Assembly (NCBI GenBank): GCA_038380435.1
Contig: JAWZYU010000001.1
Coordinates: 16,844,001 to 16,908,000, forward strand
From: Ryuthela nishihirai
Lineage: Eukaryota > Arthropoda > Arachnida > Araneae > Heptathelidae
Direction: 5' to 3'
Length of the DNA: 64,000 nt
The position numbers and the translations under genes are program-made. This document shows, piece by piece, positions 1-11,505 of the stretch (the first letter of the stretch is position 1; each line of letters starts with the position of its first letter). A model generated the notes under the pieces. That model ran no database searches. It saw nothing but the letters and a program-made list of their open reading frames with translations, and was not told the origin of the DNA.

Positions 1-378
1 CCGTGTGTGTAAGAGTCATACCCTGTGCACGTTAAAGAACACGCTGGATGGCCTTGACGGGAGGCTACGATCTGTCTCCCAACACAGCTATTCCAGTGGG
101 TCCCCTCCCCCAACCTTCTCTGAGCCTTCGGGGTCCATGTGACCTGGTCATTTAGCCCACGGTGTGCAAAAAAGTGCCCGTGTGTGTAAGAGTCATACCC
201 TGTGCACGTTAAAGAACACGCTGGATGGCCTTGACGGGAGGCTACGATCTGTCTCCCAACACAGCTATTCCAGTGGGTCCCCTCCCCCAACCTTCTCTGA
301 GCCTTCGGGGTCCATGTGACCTGGTCATTTAGCCCACGGTGTGCAAAAAAGTGCCGCTCAGAGGTAAAACAACCCAAC
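1..378 (+). repeat. SINE-A copy, 3' half, with internal 177-bp tandem duplication
   Basis: The SINE-A body begins before the window. Positions 1-177 and 178-354 are head-to-tail copies of the same segment, and the second runs on into the normal SINE 3' end (CGCTCAGAGGT, then AACCC). By eye the two copies look identical. The copy-specific variants GTGTGTAAGAG and CAACACAGC are in both, so the duplication happened after this copy had diverged. Confidence 0.85.
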
Positions 379-2588
379 GTGAAGGACAATCTTGAAAGAT
401 CCCTCGTATGAAGTCAAAATCAACAACCTTTGTCTCTTAATAGGACTATAGACATCATTTCTTTTATCCCTTTCCTGGCTGTTACAAAATATGCAGATGT
501 GCAATGTATGCGAAGAACAGATACGGAGACATGAATTTCTGGATCCTCGAAATTCATTCTCTGAAAAATGTGGAAGCTAATTTCTATGACACACACCATG
601 TATCTTGAATGCAGTTGGCAGGCTCCTGCCGGCAAGGCGACGCTGTCTGAGCGCTCTGTTCCCTCCAGATAAAGGCAAGATGCAGCTAATCAAATCGCGG
701 TGCTTTGGAAACTGAGCCGTTTAACCCTCCCTCTGGGTATTCACGGCACATCTCCTTCATTCTTCGACGGTGAGGCCTAGCAGGATTTCTTCTTGTCAGC
801 ACTCTTTCGGCAGAAAAAGGCTTTCGTTTTTTCTTCTCTTCTCCCCCATCGACAACAGTTTGTCTTGCGCGATGCATAATTTACATCCCAGCTCTCTGTA
901 GGAGCCGAACTTGCGTCGTCGTCGTGCGAAGCGGATGTGCAAGAAACTCGTGTCACTCCTTCGATCTCCTGCAGAGAAGAATCTCCTAAAGAAGAGCAGA
1001 TGCTGCGCTCATAATTAGAGGTAGGAAGAAGAGACGAAGAGGAGGAGAGGTGAAGGGGTAAAGAAGGATATTAAGGTAATGCGCTGATGCTGCACTTCGG
1101 CGTCATCGTCTCCTTACTCCCGTGAGCAATGGAATAATCACTTGCGCACATTAGAACAAGAAAGCTTGACAAGAACTCTCTCGGGAGGACATGGATCAAG
1201 AAATAATGGTGGGATCAGAAAAGGCAAAGTTCTCGTGGATTAAGGATGACAGAACCTGATGCTTAAGCTGGATGAAGACTCGCGGCTTTTGAATACAAGC
1301 AGCATGTCTTTTTTGCATTTGTGAGTCAGCTGAAGCACGTCATCGCTTGTATGCAAGGTCATGAAGAAGGAGATATATTTTTATTTAATATGATATTTCT
1401 ACTAAGAATTCAGAGAGAAGCACATTATTAATAAAATGTTTAATCTGTTTTTCTTTACCTTTATATAGGAAATGTCAAATCTTTCCAATTTTTGCAATGC
1501 ATGCAAAGAATAGATACGGAAACAAGAATATCTGGGTACTCAAAATTCGTTATCTGAAACACGGGCAAGTTAATTTGTGAGAGAAATGCAATAAACTCAC
1601 ACCGTGTGAGTTTATTGATTCATTGCATTTCACCTGCTACCGATCAATCATTTTGGGATAGTATATCGACCGAGTTCTCTTGTAATCCGTTAGTAATCCC
1701 TTTGGTTATATGCGGTGTTGTCAGTTTAATCATTTCGCCACACATGTCATCCCCTTTAAAAACCAAGCAGGCTTTATTTTTTAGATAATGCACAGAATTC
1801 CATTACGGTAGTTAAATCCTAGGTACATTCTTAATGCAGCTTTAATTTATAATTAATTTGAATTACAGCATTTATGTTTATTTTTATAAATAAAACAAAT
1901 TGTCAACAAAAACAGAAATAAGGGGTGTCGCCAAAAGCAGAAGCTTTGAATTTTTATCTTGGTCCCTAAAATCCGTTGCATGACTCCCTCTAGTTAAAAT
2001 GGATTTCCTTTAAATGTCTGCATCATTTAATGCAGTGAGTTCCGAACACTTTGAGTTCAACGCTCTCCTTTATTAAAAATATTTTCCTAACGACTTCTTC
2101 GTGGAAATAAAACTAGTTTTTCCTCTATAAAGCTAATTGAAAACTAGATGAGGATAGCTCCTCCATTATCCGTTTGACAAAACAAACTCCCCCCACAGAT
2201 GATGATTTAGAGTGTAATTCTATTTGATTATGTTTTAAATCAACCCTTCACATTTCGTGCGAAGCTATTGATCGGATATTTTAAAATGGCTACATCGTTG
2301 AATTTTTGGAACGTTGCTTTCAAATGTGTTTCTAGACAGCTGTGTTGTCTCCACCTTGTGTGACAGAGGATTGCGGTGCCAATATCCCGTTTGGTTCATC
2401 ATTTAAAGTTCTCGGGTTCGAATTACCATTTTTTCCTCTTATTCAATTTTTTTCCGTTCACCATAGCCCTGCATTCCCTGAGAAAAGTAGCATCCTTTAT
2501 TTTAAGAAGGTCGCTACCAGTAAGATGTGGCAGCAAAAAATGCAGTGGCGGTCCATCGGTTTTGCACCACCTATCTAACTGACCCCAA
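379..2588. other. No supported gene; one diverged local repeat pair
   Basis: Short open frames here show no recognisable domain. A roughly 65-bp segment near 502-568 (around AACAGATACGGAGACATGAA) recurs in diverged form near 1495-1560 (AATAGATACGGAAACAAGAA), so at least part of this region is old repeat sequence. The remainder is AT-rich with nothing recognisable. Confidence 0.4.
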
Positions 2589-2730
2589 CCCCTTGGGAAG
2601 GGTTACAGGAACTTCAAGGTTTGCTTTTGGACACAATTAGTCGAACCCTGGTTCAGAAATTTATGGCGCTGTAAAAATTACCCGACTTTTGAGAAAGTAT
2701 ACTTGACTGATGTGTGAAAGTAACTGACCT
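2589..2730. repeat. 140-bp direct repeat, copy 1
   Basis: This segment starts near CCTTGGGAAGGGTTA and ends near GTGTGAAAGTAACT. It recurs almost unchanged at 3610-3751, about 1,021 bp downstream in the same orientation. It could be a local duplication or the termini of a small element. I cannot classify it. Confidence 0.75.
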
Positions 2731-3609
2731 CAATGTGCAATCACAAAATCCAGAAATATTCAGCAGCCTATTTTTGTCATTAAATTAAATCTGTTTTAAG
2801 ACTAAGACTTGATATGTAATTTAGATTATCTAAAAAGAATTATACTGAAAAATATGCAACATATCCCCCCATTTTTGAAAACAAAATGTTAATTTTTCAT
2901 AGTAATTTTTTTTTACCAATTTTATATTATGGCACTGAATGTAATTACATTTCTCACCATTTAATCCTTACCCTAATGACTGATTCCAATATCATTTAAT
3001 CAGGAACTTCTACATTCTTTGCAGGTTTCTCACTTACCAGTATCTCACTTACTTCTTCTTTTGCCTTCATCTATCGTCAACCCTATTTTTTCATAGCAGC
3101 AGTCTTTCATCTCTAAAAGCAGAATCCAAGCTTTCTTCTCCGTCATTGCACCCGAAGCAACATACTTCTGGAACATCTCTACAAATTAAGACACGCCTTA
3201 CCGATTTATTTCCGCATTAGGAAAATAAAGAAAAAAATCCACCTTCTGTTTCTTCCCTGACGAGAAGTATGGCAAGTGAGTCGGGTGCAGCTTTATTGCC
3301 TTCTTTATGTCCCTCCTTTTGTCCCCGGTGCCTGGCTCTCGCCTTGCTTTCTCTCGCCACCTTCTTCTCACACATCCTCACGCCATTACTGCAACAACAT
3401 AAAAAAGAAGGAAAGCGAGAACTTCACGGCCGCTTTTCCTCGCACAGCTTCAGGGTGCACACCTCGTCATTGAATTCCTGGCCACGACGCCCACTGTCAC
3501 ATAAAACGACACTGGACGATTGATGCCAGCGGCAGTCGTAACATCGTTCTCGCCCGTTAATGTACGATTGGAAGGCGCTCGAGAGGACGTTTCGCACTGC
3601 GGAAGCAAC

Positions 3610-3751
3610 GACCCTTGGGAAGGGTTAGAGGACTTTCTTCAAGGTTTGCTTTTGGACACAATTAGTCGAACCCTGGTTCAGAATTTTATGGCGCTGTAAA
3701 AATTACCCGACTTTTGAGAAAGTATACTTAACTGATGTGTGAAAGTAACTC
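3610..3751. repeat. 140-bp direct repeat, copy 2
   Basis: Second copy of the segment at 2589-2730. Differences are a few substitutions and a short insertion near the 5' end (GGACTTTCTTCAAGG versus GGAACTTCAAGG). The sequence between the copies has no recognisable coding region. Confidence 0.75.
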
Positions 3752-4549
3752 TTAATATGGATGAAGATGTGCGAAATATTGAGATTTTTCCTCGATAATG
3801 TTCCAGGTTTTGGATCTTTCCCAACTTTTTCTTTGCTGAACTGACTGATTGACTGCAGTGGTGTTCGATTTCGTAACCTGAACTAACTGCAACGGTGTTA
3901 AATTTCGCAACCTGAACAGATTATTGGTTAAAGAGCTTGAAAATGTCGACTCAGTTCCTTTTACCATCGATGGTATACTTGATATCTCTCTCTTGAACCT
4001 ATAGTGTCCTCTAATTTGAACAGACGAAAGATAAAGTTAAAAGTTCTTTCAGTTTTATCAAATCGTGTATTGTTTTGTAGAGAAGAAGTTTTTAAGAAAT
4101 CAATTTGAAACAAACCATGAAATTCAAATCTACCTGGTTTTTCGAGTGAACTGCGTTTTAAAGCTGCTATTTGAATCTTCTCAGCTCGCTGAGTTTAATC
4201 ACACAAAATAATCTTACAATTTGCAACATGTTCAGCTCCACTAGGAGCTACTTCATACTCCAGTAAACTATTCTTCAAGTCTACAATTTTTATACCTCAA
4301 TAAAATTTTGTAACATGAATCGATTATGTTTTCAAATCATGAAAAACGTCTCCAAAGTCGTTGCCAAGTTGCCTTCGTCTCCAAAGTCGTTGCTTCTTAG
4401 TCATTGGCTTACTCTTGTTGCCAGAAACAAAGTTTAACAGTAATGATCTTATCTACAAAAGTGCAAAATTTGAAATATGATTCGCAATGATTTAGCAGCT
4501 TAAATCTAATTTCAGATGTGCAGGAGCGAACACTTTTCATCGAGAGATT
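3752..4549. other. Nothing recognised
   Basis: AT-rich sequence with only short open frames and no repeat that I can match elsewhere in the window. Confidence 0.3.
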
Positions 4550-4561
4550 CGATTAATGTAT

Positions 4562-4951
4562 GGGGCGGGGGTGGCTCAGTCGGTAGCGCGCCGGGCTCGT
4601 AATCTGTAGTTCCCAGGTTCGAGTCCCAGCTGGGTCAGCGTTGAGATTTATCTCCGCAAAATTCTCCGCCCTGCCCACGGTCAGTAGGGGACACCGATGG
4701 GCTTGGAAAGGCCGCCGTCCGTCGGATGGGACGTTAAGCCGTGGCCCCGTGTGTCGGAGAGCCATACCCTGTGCACGTTAAAGAACACGCTGGATGGCCT
4801 TGACGGGAGGCTACCATCTGTCTCCCAACAGCTGTTCCAGTGGGTCCCCTCCCCCAACCTTCTCTGAGTCTTCGGGGTCCATGTGACCTGGCCATTTAGC
4901 CCTTGGTGTGCAAAAAAGTGCCGCTCAGAGGTAAAACAACCCAACCCAACC
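4562..4951 (+). repeat. SINE-A, full-length reference copy with 12-bp TSD
   Basis: Best reference copy, 390 bp. The tRNA-like head has an A-box-like TGGCTCAGTCGG (about 4572-4583) and a perfect B box, GGTTCGAGTCC, near 4616. The anticodon-loop equivalent reads CTCGTAA, most like an elongator-Met or Thr tRNA. A unique body of about 300 bp follows, ending in GCTCAGAGGT, AAAAC and (AACCC)n. The TSD CGATTAATGTAT lies at 4550-4561 and 4952-4963. No protein is encoded; the internal Pol III promoter implies transcription by RNA polymerase III and movement by a partner LINE. Confidence 0.93.
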
Positions 4952-5240
4952 CGATTAATGTATTGAACAGTATTATTGTAATCCTTTCTTTCTATATCAT
5001 AGTTTTATTAAGTAAGAGAGAAAGTGACTGAATTCAACTGGAACGAACTATATCCTTGTTCTGCTTATTTTTTTAAAATATTCCAGCCAAAGAATACAAT
5101 ATCTCTTTTTTTTCATTCATCTCTCTTTAAAAAAAACAGATCTTGAGAAATATATATAATGTATATGTATACAATTTTTTCTCCTCTCTCCTGGTTATCG
5201 AAATTCGCCAAGTGACCCCCCCCCCCTTTGAAGCCTCACA

Positions 5241-5464
5241 ATAAAAGAAAAAATACCCCCCTCCCCCTCAAGCAGCTGCTTGCCACAGAGGTCTGATAAA
5301 AGGCTATCAGTTTGTTACGTCATAGAGAACATCTGTGAGATAGGCGAGACCTCAGTAGAAAGACAAAAAGACAATATTAACATCCATGCTGCAAGGATGC
5401 TGCACTGATTAAAGGGACCTGGCTCACCCACGGCTCGACCCAGGTCCCTTTAATCAGTAGCCAA
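5241..5464 (-). repeat. SINE-B copy with inverted duplication, fused to SINE-A
   Basis: A second tRNA-derived family. On the minus strand it has a tRNA-like head with the B-box region near 5433-5445, then the body motifs CTGCTGAGGTC and CAAGCAGCTGCTTG (diverged here). An 18-bp inverted duplication of the tRNA-like head forms a perfect hairpin at 5405-5457. The copy ends directly at the SINE-A fragment that follows. Confidence 0.8.
5405..5457. repeat. Perfect 18-bp hairpin inside SINE-B
   Basis: Arms 5405-5422 (CTGATTAAAGGGACCTGG) and 5440-5457 are perfect reverse complements with a 17-nt spacer. Other SINE-B copies have only the right-hand arm at this position, so the left arm looks like a local inverted copy. 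Confidence 0.85.
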
Positions 5465-5826
5465 GAGCGCCAGGCTCGTAATCTGTAGTTCACAGGTTCG
5501 AGTCCCAGCTGGGTCAGCGTTGAGATTTATCTCCGCAAATTTCCCCGCCCTGCCCAAGGTCAGTAGGGGACATAGATGGGCTTGGAAAGGACGCCGTCCG
5601 TCGGATGGGATGTTAAGCCGTGGCCCCGTGTGCGGCAGAGCCATACCCTGTGCACGTTAAAGAACACGCTGGATGCCCTTGACGGGAGGCTACCATCTGT
5701 CTCCCAACAGCTATTCCAGTGGGTCCTCTCCCCCAACCTTCTCTGAGCCTTCGGGGTCCATGTGACCTGGCCATTTTGCCCATGGTGTGCAAAAAAGTGC
5801 CGCTCAGAGGTAAAACAACCCAACCC
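5465..5826 (+). repeat. SINE-A, 5'-truncated, joined to inverted SINE-B
   Basis: SINE-A sequence begins at AGCGCCAGGCTCG, inside the tRNA-like head and lacking the A box. It runs to the (AACCC) tail. It abuts the 5' end of the inverted SINE-B; both families carry AGCGC-like sequence at the join. I found no flanking TSD. Confidence 0.85.
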
Positions 5827-6144
5827 AGTAACCAAGCTGTTTAACCACTTGCAGCCACGGGGCAACAGGTATTTTTAATTTCATGGCCAAGATTCAAGTG
5901 ATGTGATGGAAATAAGTAGGTTCATCTTAGAACTGCTTTAAGCTATCAACTGAAGTTATATTTGCATTGTACGACGGGAAAAAATTAAAGGAACTTGAGA
6001 AGAAATGCACTCGAACTTCTATATTTTGAAATCAACGGAACAATTTCAGATGTAGAAAACAGAAATTTTTTATCATCATCTTCATCATCATCCTCAAGCA
6101 GTCATGGGCTACGGAGGTCCAACCAGACCACGCAGTTTAATTCT

Positions 6145-6990
6145 CTAAGCATATCTGTCCTGAGCTACATCTGCTGCATCCGGCCACTGTACACCAATTC
6201 TAACAAGGTCCTGTTTGACATTGTCTGCCCACCGCATCCTAGGTCTCCCTCTCCTTCTGAGGCCTCTAGGCACACTGTTCATAACCCTATTCGCCAATCT
6301 ATAATTATCCATACGGGCAACATGGCCAAACCAGCGGAGTCTCTCTCTGCACAATATGCTGCTTAAAGGAGGTTGCAGACTCCTTTGCCTAACCTCATCA
6401 TTAGTTACAAAGTTAAACCACCTAATACCCAAAATACTGCGTAAGCATCTAGAATCAAAAGCATCTAGTTTCCTGTTATCTTGCTTACACAGCGTCCAAG
6501 TTTCACTACCATAACTAACCCTAGAAAGAACCAAACTATTATACAGTCTAATTTTAATCTTTAGGTGTATACGCCTATTTCTCCACAATCTCCATAGATT
6601 CTTAAAAGTCCCGGCAGCAATACCTATTCGTCTGTTAATCTCATGCCGCACATCACCAGTATGAGTTACGCAGCTCCCAAGGTAATTAAACTGTGACACC
6701 TGCTCAAGACTGCAACCATTCAGATTAACTGAATCACAGCCTGTCTGATCTATTTTCATCACTTTAGTTTTCTCTCCGTTTATAACCAAACCTACTGTAC
6801 TACCAGTCTCATCAACACTTCGAATGAAAGAGTTCATCTCATCAACATCATTTGCCAAAAGGGTTAAATCATCAGCATAATCTAAATCAGAAATTTTCGT
6901 ATCTCCAGCCCATTTAAGGCTAAAGGCTTTCCCTTGAAGTGAATTTCGCATAACATAATCAACAACCAAACTAAAGAGAAAAGGAGACAA
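6145..6990 (-). pseudogene. RTE LINE reverse transcriptase C-terminal half
   Basis: 281 codons from the conserved LSPFLF region onward. The catalytic YADD is at residues 38-41, followed by NYLG near 105. The tail has ETWTLCKQ, RCLRSILGIRW and ERLRWFGHVARM, a C-terminal pattern common in RTE-like elements. The apparent start Met is internal to the original ORF; an in-frame stop lies upstream near 7025. The catalytic motif is intact even though the element is dead. Confidence 0.88.
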
Positions 6991-7134
6991 AATGCACCCT
7001 TGTCGAACACCAGAAGTATTGCTAAATCAATTGCTACAAGACTTACCAACCCTCACACATGACTCAGTGTTATTATAGAGAGCTTTCATTATGTTAACTA
7101 ACTTGTCTGGTATACCATATGATCTCACAATCAA

Positions 7135-8514
7135 TCACAAATTATGACGATCAACAGAGTCGAAAGCCTTTTTGAAATCAACAAAGCTAGCAACCAAAGG
7201 TTTCTGAAACTCTAAACATTTCTCAAGAATCAGCCTAAGTGAAAATATCTGATCTACACATCCCCTACCACTTCTGAATCCACATTGCTCATCACGCAAT
7301 TGCCTGTCAACCAGATTCTTAATTCTATTAAGCACAATCATGGAAAGAACTTTACCTGGATCAGAGAGTAGGCTGATACCACTATAGTTATCACAAGAAC
7401 TGCGATCACCTTTTTTGAAAATAGGGATAATAATAGCTCTGGTAAAATCTTTAGGAACCATGCCTTTATCATAAAAGTTATTCAAAATTTCAGTCATCCA
7501 AATGGTAACTGAAACATTCCCAGCTCTAAGCATTTCCGTAGTAATTTCATCCACCCCTGGGGATTTATTAAGTTTAAGTTTAGAAATAGCCAAACTAACT
7601 TCAGATTGTGTTATAGGGCCAACATTAAAGTCAACAATGCATCTATCATCATTGCAAACAATGGGAGTAGAACTAACCACATTGTTTAGAACATCACTGA
7701 AATGCTCAGCCCACCTAGCCATGACAGAATCCTCACATTCTATAACCTTGCCTTGTTTATCCTTCAATCCCTGTATACCTGTTAGTTTTCTACCACACGA
7801 AACATTAACTATCTGGTACAGCTCTCTGCTGTTGTGCTGTCTAACTGCTTCCTCAGCTTTGTCAGCAAGGCCATCAAGCCAAAGATTCTTATCAGTAGCT
7901 AACTGATCCTTTACACGTTTATTAAGTTCTTTGTAATGCTTTCTATTAGGACTAGTAGGGTACTGATTAAGGACATTCCTGCAGTTCCTTCTTTCTGAAA
8001 TAAGCTCAAGTGCCTTATCACTTAAATAATTCTGCCTCCTCTGCTCCTTTTTCCCTAAAAGAGTACTGTTAGTTTCCGAAAAAGCCTGTTTAAAATGGCC
8101 CCATTCTTCCTCAACTTCAGTATTAAGCAAACCATGACTATCATAATGACTAAGTAACCTATCATGGTAAGCTTTAGCTATAACTGGGTCTTTCAGAGCT
8201 TCAGTATTAAAGGTAAATTTTTTAACCCTAACACAACACTTTTTAAGTTTAAGTTGCAAGACACTTTTAACAAGGTAATGGTCAGAGACCATTTCAGCTC
8301 CCCTATATGCCCTGGTATTTCTAACAGAACTAGCCCATTTGCTGTTAATTAATATATAATCAATCATATTCTTATGCAGCCCATCAGGTGAAACCCATGT
8401 GTATTTATGTATGTCGCGGTGTTTGTAATATGTGTTAGTTATTCTGAAACCATTTAGTTTACTTATCTGTAGGAGACGTTGCCCATATTTGGGCATTGCA
8501 GCTACCAATACCAA
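7135..8514 (-). pseudogene. RTE LINE endonuclease end and reverse transcriptase N-terminal half
   Basis: 459 codons. The first ~80 complete the endonuclease (IDYILI at 51-56, catalytic SDH at 77-79); the first few codons are probably out-of-frame sequence caused by the frameshift. A linker and then reverse transcriptase motifs follow: KSPGVDEI, PIFKKGDRSSCDNY, GFRSGRGCVDQI, and VDFKKAFDSVD, which holds the first catalytic Asp. The frame stops at 7135-7137 just after motif A, where related elements continue without a stop. Confidence 0.88.
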
Positions 8515-9283
8515 AAGGGCCTATTACTCCTCCCCAAAGGTCAGAGTCGGTACCAACTTTGGCATTGAAGTCACCAAGAACAAGGGTAATATCTCCTTTC
8601 TTGACAGAATTCAAAATATCCTGAAGTTGTCTGTAAAACCTATCCTTCTCATCCTCATCAGAATCCTCAGGGGGGGCATAACAGCAGATAACATTCAAGT
8701 CTTTAATGCTTGTCTGAAATTTTGCTGTAAGAAACCTTTCATTAATGCACTCATATCCTAGAAGAGCATCACTAGCATGTCTGCTGAGCAGCAGACCCAC
8801 GCCTTGGTGATGCTTTCCATCCTCCCTCCCTGTAAAGAGAAATTTAAAGTTATTTTTAAGCATCTCACCTTTACCTGTCCATCTGGTCTCTTGCAAGCCT
8901 AGAATATCTAGGTTATAGCGCTGGAATTCGTGCATGAGGACATCAAGAGAATAATCTCTATGTAATGTCCTCACGTTCCACGTTCCTGCAGAGAGAAAAT
9001 GATTAGTAGGATTTTTAAAGAAATTAGGTTTATTGAGATTGGTAGGGCCAACAATATCAAACAGCCCCCTGATCGCAGGCATGGGGCAAAGACCTGTTCC
9101 TCCTCCGCTAAAGGCTGAAGTCACCGATGCTGGTAGGAACTTCAGGCACCACCTTTTCAAGTGGACTTTTTCAAGAACCATATGGCCTGCCTGAGACTCA
9201 TTACTCCAGTTTAGGCTTGACGATGCCCAACTAGCTAAGTAAGGTTCAGGTACCTGCGATGGCCTCTGATTAGGATTATCCAC
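8459..9283 (-). pseudogene. RTE LINE endonuclease domain (5' part of ORF)
   Basis: 274 codons. Exonuclease-endonuclease-phosphatase (APE-like) motifs appear in order: TWNVRTL at residues 101-107, QETRW at 131-135, CYAPPED near 201-207 and GDFNAKVG near 237-244. The open frame ends at a frameshift, and the domain continues in the next frame downstream. In this family the endonuclease nicks target DNA to prime reverse transcription. The first ~95 residues have no motif I recognise, so the true start could be internal. Confidence 0.85.
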
Positions 9284-9625
9284 CAGCTGATATAAGGTAT
9301 CCCATGCCTCTGTTCACTTAGAGCTGGCAACCCAGAAACAAACAGAAAACACAGCGGCAGACTCTCCCTCAACAGAGGCCCACCAGTGCAGCAAGTCCAG
9401 GATCCATAATCAAGCTCAAATCCATAAACAAGTCCAGTCTAGTAGGTATAAATGGTCAGCACCAGGACCCTGTGAAGTTGACCACTCCTCAGCAGGGTTG
9501 AAAAAAAAGAAAAAAGTGGCCATAGATGACCAGATCAGTAGACCACACTGAACTGGCAGCCCTCCCCTTCCGTTCCCTTCCAAAAGAGAATATCTCTTTT
9601 GAAAAGTACTAACGGCCTGCACCAC

Positions 9626-10047
9626 GAGAAGGCGGGTTTATGCTTAATTAAAAAGCGCATAAATTAAAAGAACAGTCATTAATATAATAAATATAGCGAT
9701 AGTTGTTTATTTTCTGTCATTAGATGCACTAACAGAAAGCCCTTCGAAATTCGACTTGTGATAAACTGAGAATTCGAAATGGGAATTTAAGGGAATGAGG
9801 GAAAAACAATTTCCAGGATTCAAAATCGAGATATAAATAGGAGCTTGAAGTTTTGCGGTAATAAATTTTCTGTTGCAATGCAATTCATTTTCTTATACGA
9901 TTCTGTCGAAACATTTTTAGCATTCCCTGTTACACAAGTTCCATTTCCTTGGAATCTTTTCACGACCTCTATAGCGTGTTAGACTGACAGGTTTCTGTCA
10001 GAATCTGTAATAAGCGGCTTCTTGAGGAGGAGTTTGTTTTATATATA
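9626..10047. other. Nothing recognised
   Basis: AT-rich spacer between the RTE LINE and the next TIR element. No coding or repeat signal that I can identify. Confidence 0.3.
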
Positions 10048-10698
10048 TGTTACCGCTAAAGTGCAGAAATCAGTTATTCTACAGATTATCTAGGTATTGT
10101 GCAGATTAACTAGGGTGATCCGTTAACGTGCGGAAAATTGTTTCATTTCTCAAATTACCTAGGTAATCTGCAAATTACCTGGATAATCTGCACATTACCT
10201 ACTAGGCACTCGTTAAAGCGAAAATAAGATCTTTGCTGGAACAACAGTAACGTTTCTGTACGCTTAAATTAACATAATGTTATTTATCTAGTGTCCGAGA
10301 GTAGAGTTGAAACCAGGGTCCTCCCTCTGTCAACATGAATCAGTCGTCCGAATTATAAAAAAAAAAACCAAAATGAGCAGGCCAAGTGAGAACGAATCAT
10401 TTTAGTGATTCATTATCAAGAATGAATCACTTTACCGATTCGTTCTCACTTGGCCTCCGCTCATTCGGGGTGTTTTTTTATAACGCGGACGAGTGAATCA
10501 CGTGACACGAAGATTCATATTCAAGAGATTCACCACTATGAGAGAAACAAACTTTTGAACTTTAACGATACGGAAGCCGTTAATGTGCACATTACCTAGG
10601 TAAAATGCGGAAAACTTGATTCCGCACGTTAACGGAGCAAATCAGTTAATCTGCAGATTAGCTAGGTAATGTGCACATTAACGGCTTTAGCGGTAACA
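10048..10698. mobile_element. Non-autonomous DNA transposon, unclassified, 651 bp
   Basis: Both ends start TGTTACCGCTAAAG in opposite orientation (left at 10048, right ending at 10698). Subterminal regions repeat motifs such as TTACCTAGGTAAT, GTGCACATT and CCGTTAACGTGCGGAA several times on both sides, as in transposons with clustered transposase-binding sites. A TA lies outside both ends (10046-47 and 10699-700). The centre (10374-10462) is a partial palindrome built on AAGTGAGAACGAATC. No coding sequence. The superfamily is not clear to me. Confidence 0.7.
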
Positions 10699-11020
10699 TA
10701 CATATTAATAACTCTGATGATGATGAGACTAACTGATTTGATGTTTTATCATCTTTTACCGAAGGGTGATCTTCTTGAAATATCTTGTTATCGATTTTTT
10801 TAACGCGATGGAAAATTTTCTGAAAGATTTTTCCTGTTGAAAATTTTAAAAAGATCATTTTCAGCATTAAAATGTATCTTAACACACAGAAATGTAGTTT
10901 TACTGCAGAAACGGTACAAAATGCTTTATTGATACTGCTAAATAATATTTTTTACATTTGCACATTTTTAAAGAAAAGTATAATTAAACAATATATTCAA
11001 TTTGTTATATATAAATTATG
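10699..11020. other. Nothing recognised
   Basis: AT-rich sequence without a recognisable repeat or coding signal. Confidence 0.3.
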
Positions 11021-11205
11021 CCACCTCAGAGGCGCAGTGCTATCGTATCGGCTCGCGGTGACGCTGCAATTACTGGGATCTAGATTCGAGTCCTGATGTG
11101 GCAGGGTTTTGTGTATTGTTTGGATACACACAAAACTTCTCCTGGATGAGAAACCAGGACAAGCTTGATACAGCTTCTCGGTTAACTCCGTCTTTCTTTT
11201 AATTT
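11021..11205 (+). repeat. tRNA-like SINE, third family (SINE-C), single copy
   Basis: Has a B-box-like element (AGATTCGAGTCCT near 11083) preceded by an A-box-like stretch in AGAGGCGCAGTGCTATCG, then about 100 bp of body ending near TTTAATTTGTAAATAAAA. This arrangement matches a tRNA-derived SINE. With only one copy here the family assignment is an inference. Confidence 0.5.
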
Positions 11206-11505
11206 GTAAATAAAAATATAATTTATATAATGCATTTCCGTCATATAAATTTTATTATTAAAAAATAATACTTCAGATTTAATATTTAATTAACTTTTAA
11301 TAAATTAAATGTTAAACCTGAATCCATTTTATTTTTATTCATAAAGCATGACCGACCTGAACTCAGACGAACTGAACCCATTTTTTTTTCCTTGGGAGTT
11401 CGATGCTCTGGTTTGCATTGACATCAGCAATTTGCCCCTTACCTCTAAGGAATGGGAAAAATGCAACAATATGTTATAAAAGACATACATGAAAGCTCCT
11501 TCTTG

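Larger units (their letters stand above)
6071..9625 (-). mobile_element. RTE-type non-LTR retrotransposon (LINE), nearly complete, inactive
   Basis: On the minus strand this reads apurinic endonuclease, linker, reverse transcriptase, then a C-terminal segment typical of RTE-like elements. It ends at a short trinucleotide tail (GATGATGATGAAGATGATGA, plus-strand 6071-6092). RTE elements commonly end in short tandem repeats rather than poly-A. The element is broken by one frameshift near 8465-8510 and stops near 7135 and 7025. The 5' end is uncertain: sequence up to about 9625 may be 5' UTR. I saw no TSD. Confidence 0.88.

Noticed and set aside
4940..4951. (AACCC)n as telomere-like sequence
   Set aside because: Only two to four units, always at the SINE-A 3' end. 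The expected arthropod telomere unit (TTAGG) differs.
5995..6366. 123-codon plus-strand open frame, and 7502-7906 and 8164-8761 plus-strand frames
   Set aside because: All are shadows on the non-coding strand of the RTE LINE, whose minus-strand frames carry the real endonuclease and reverse transcriptase motifs.
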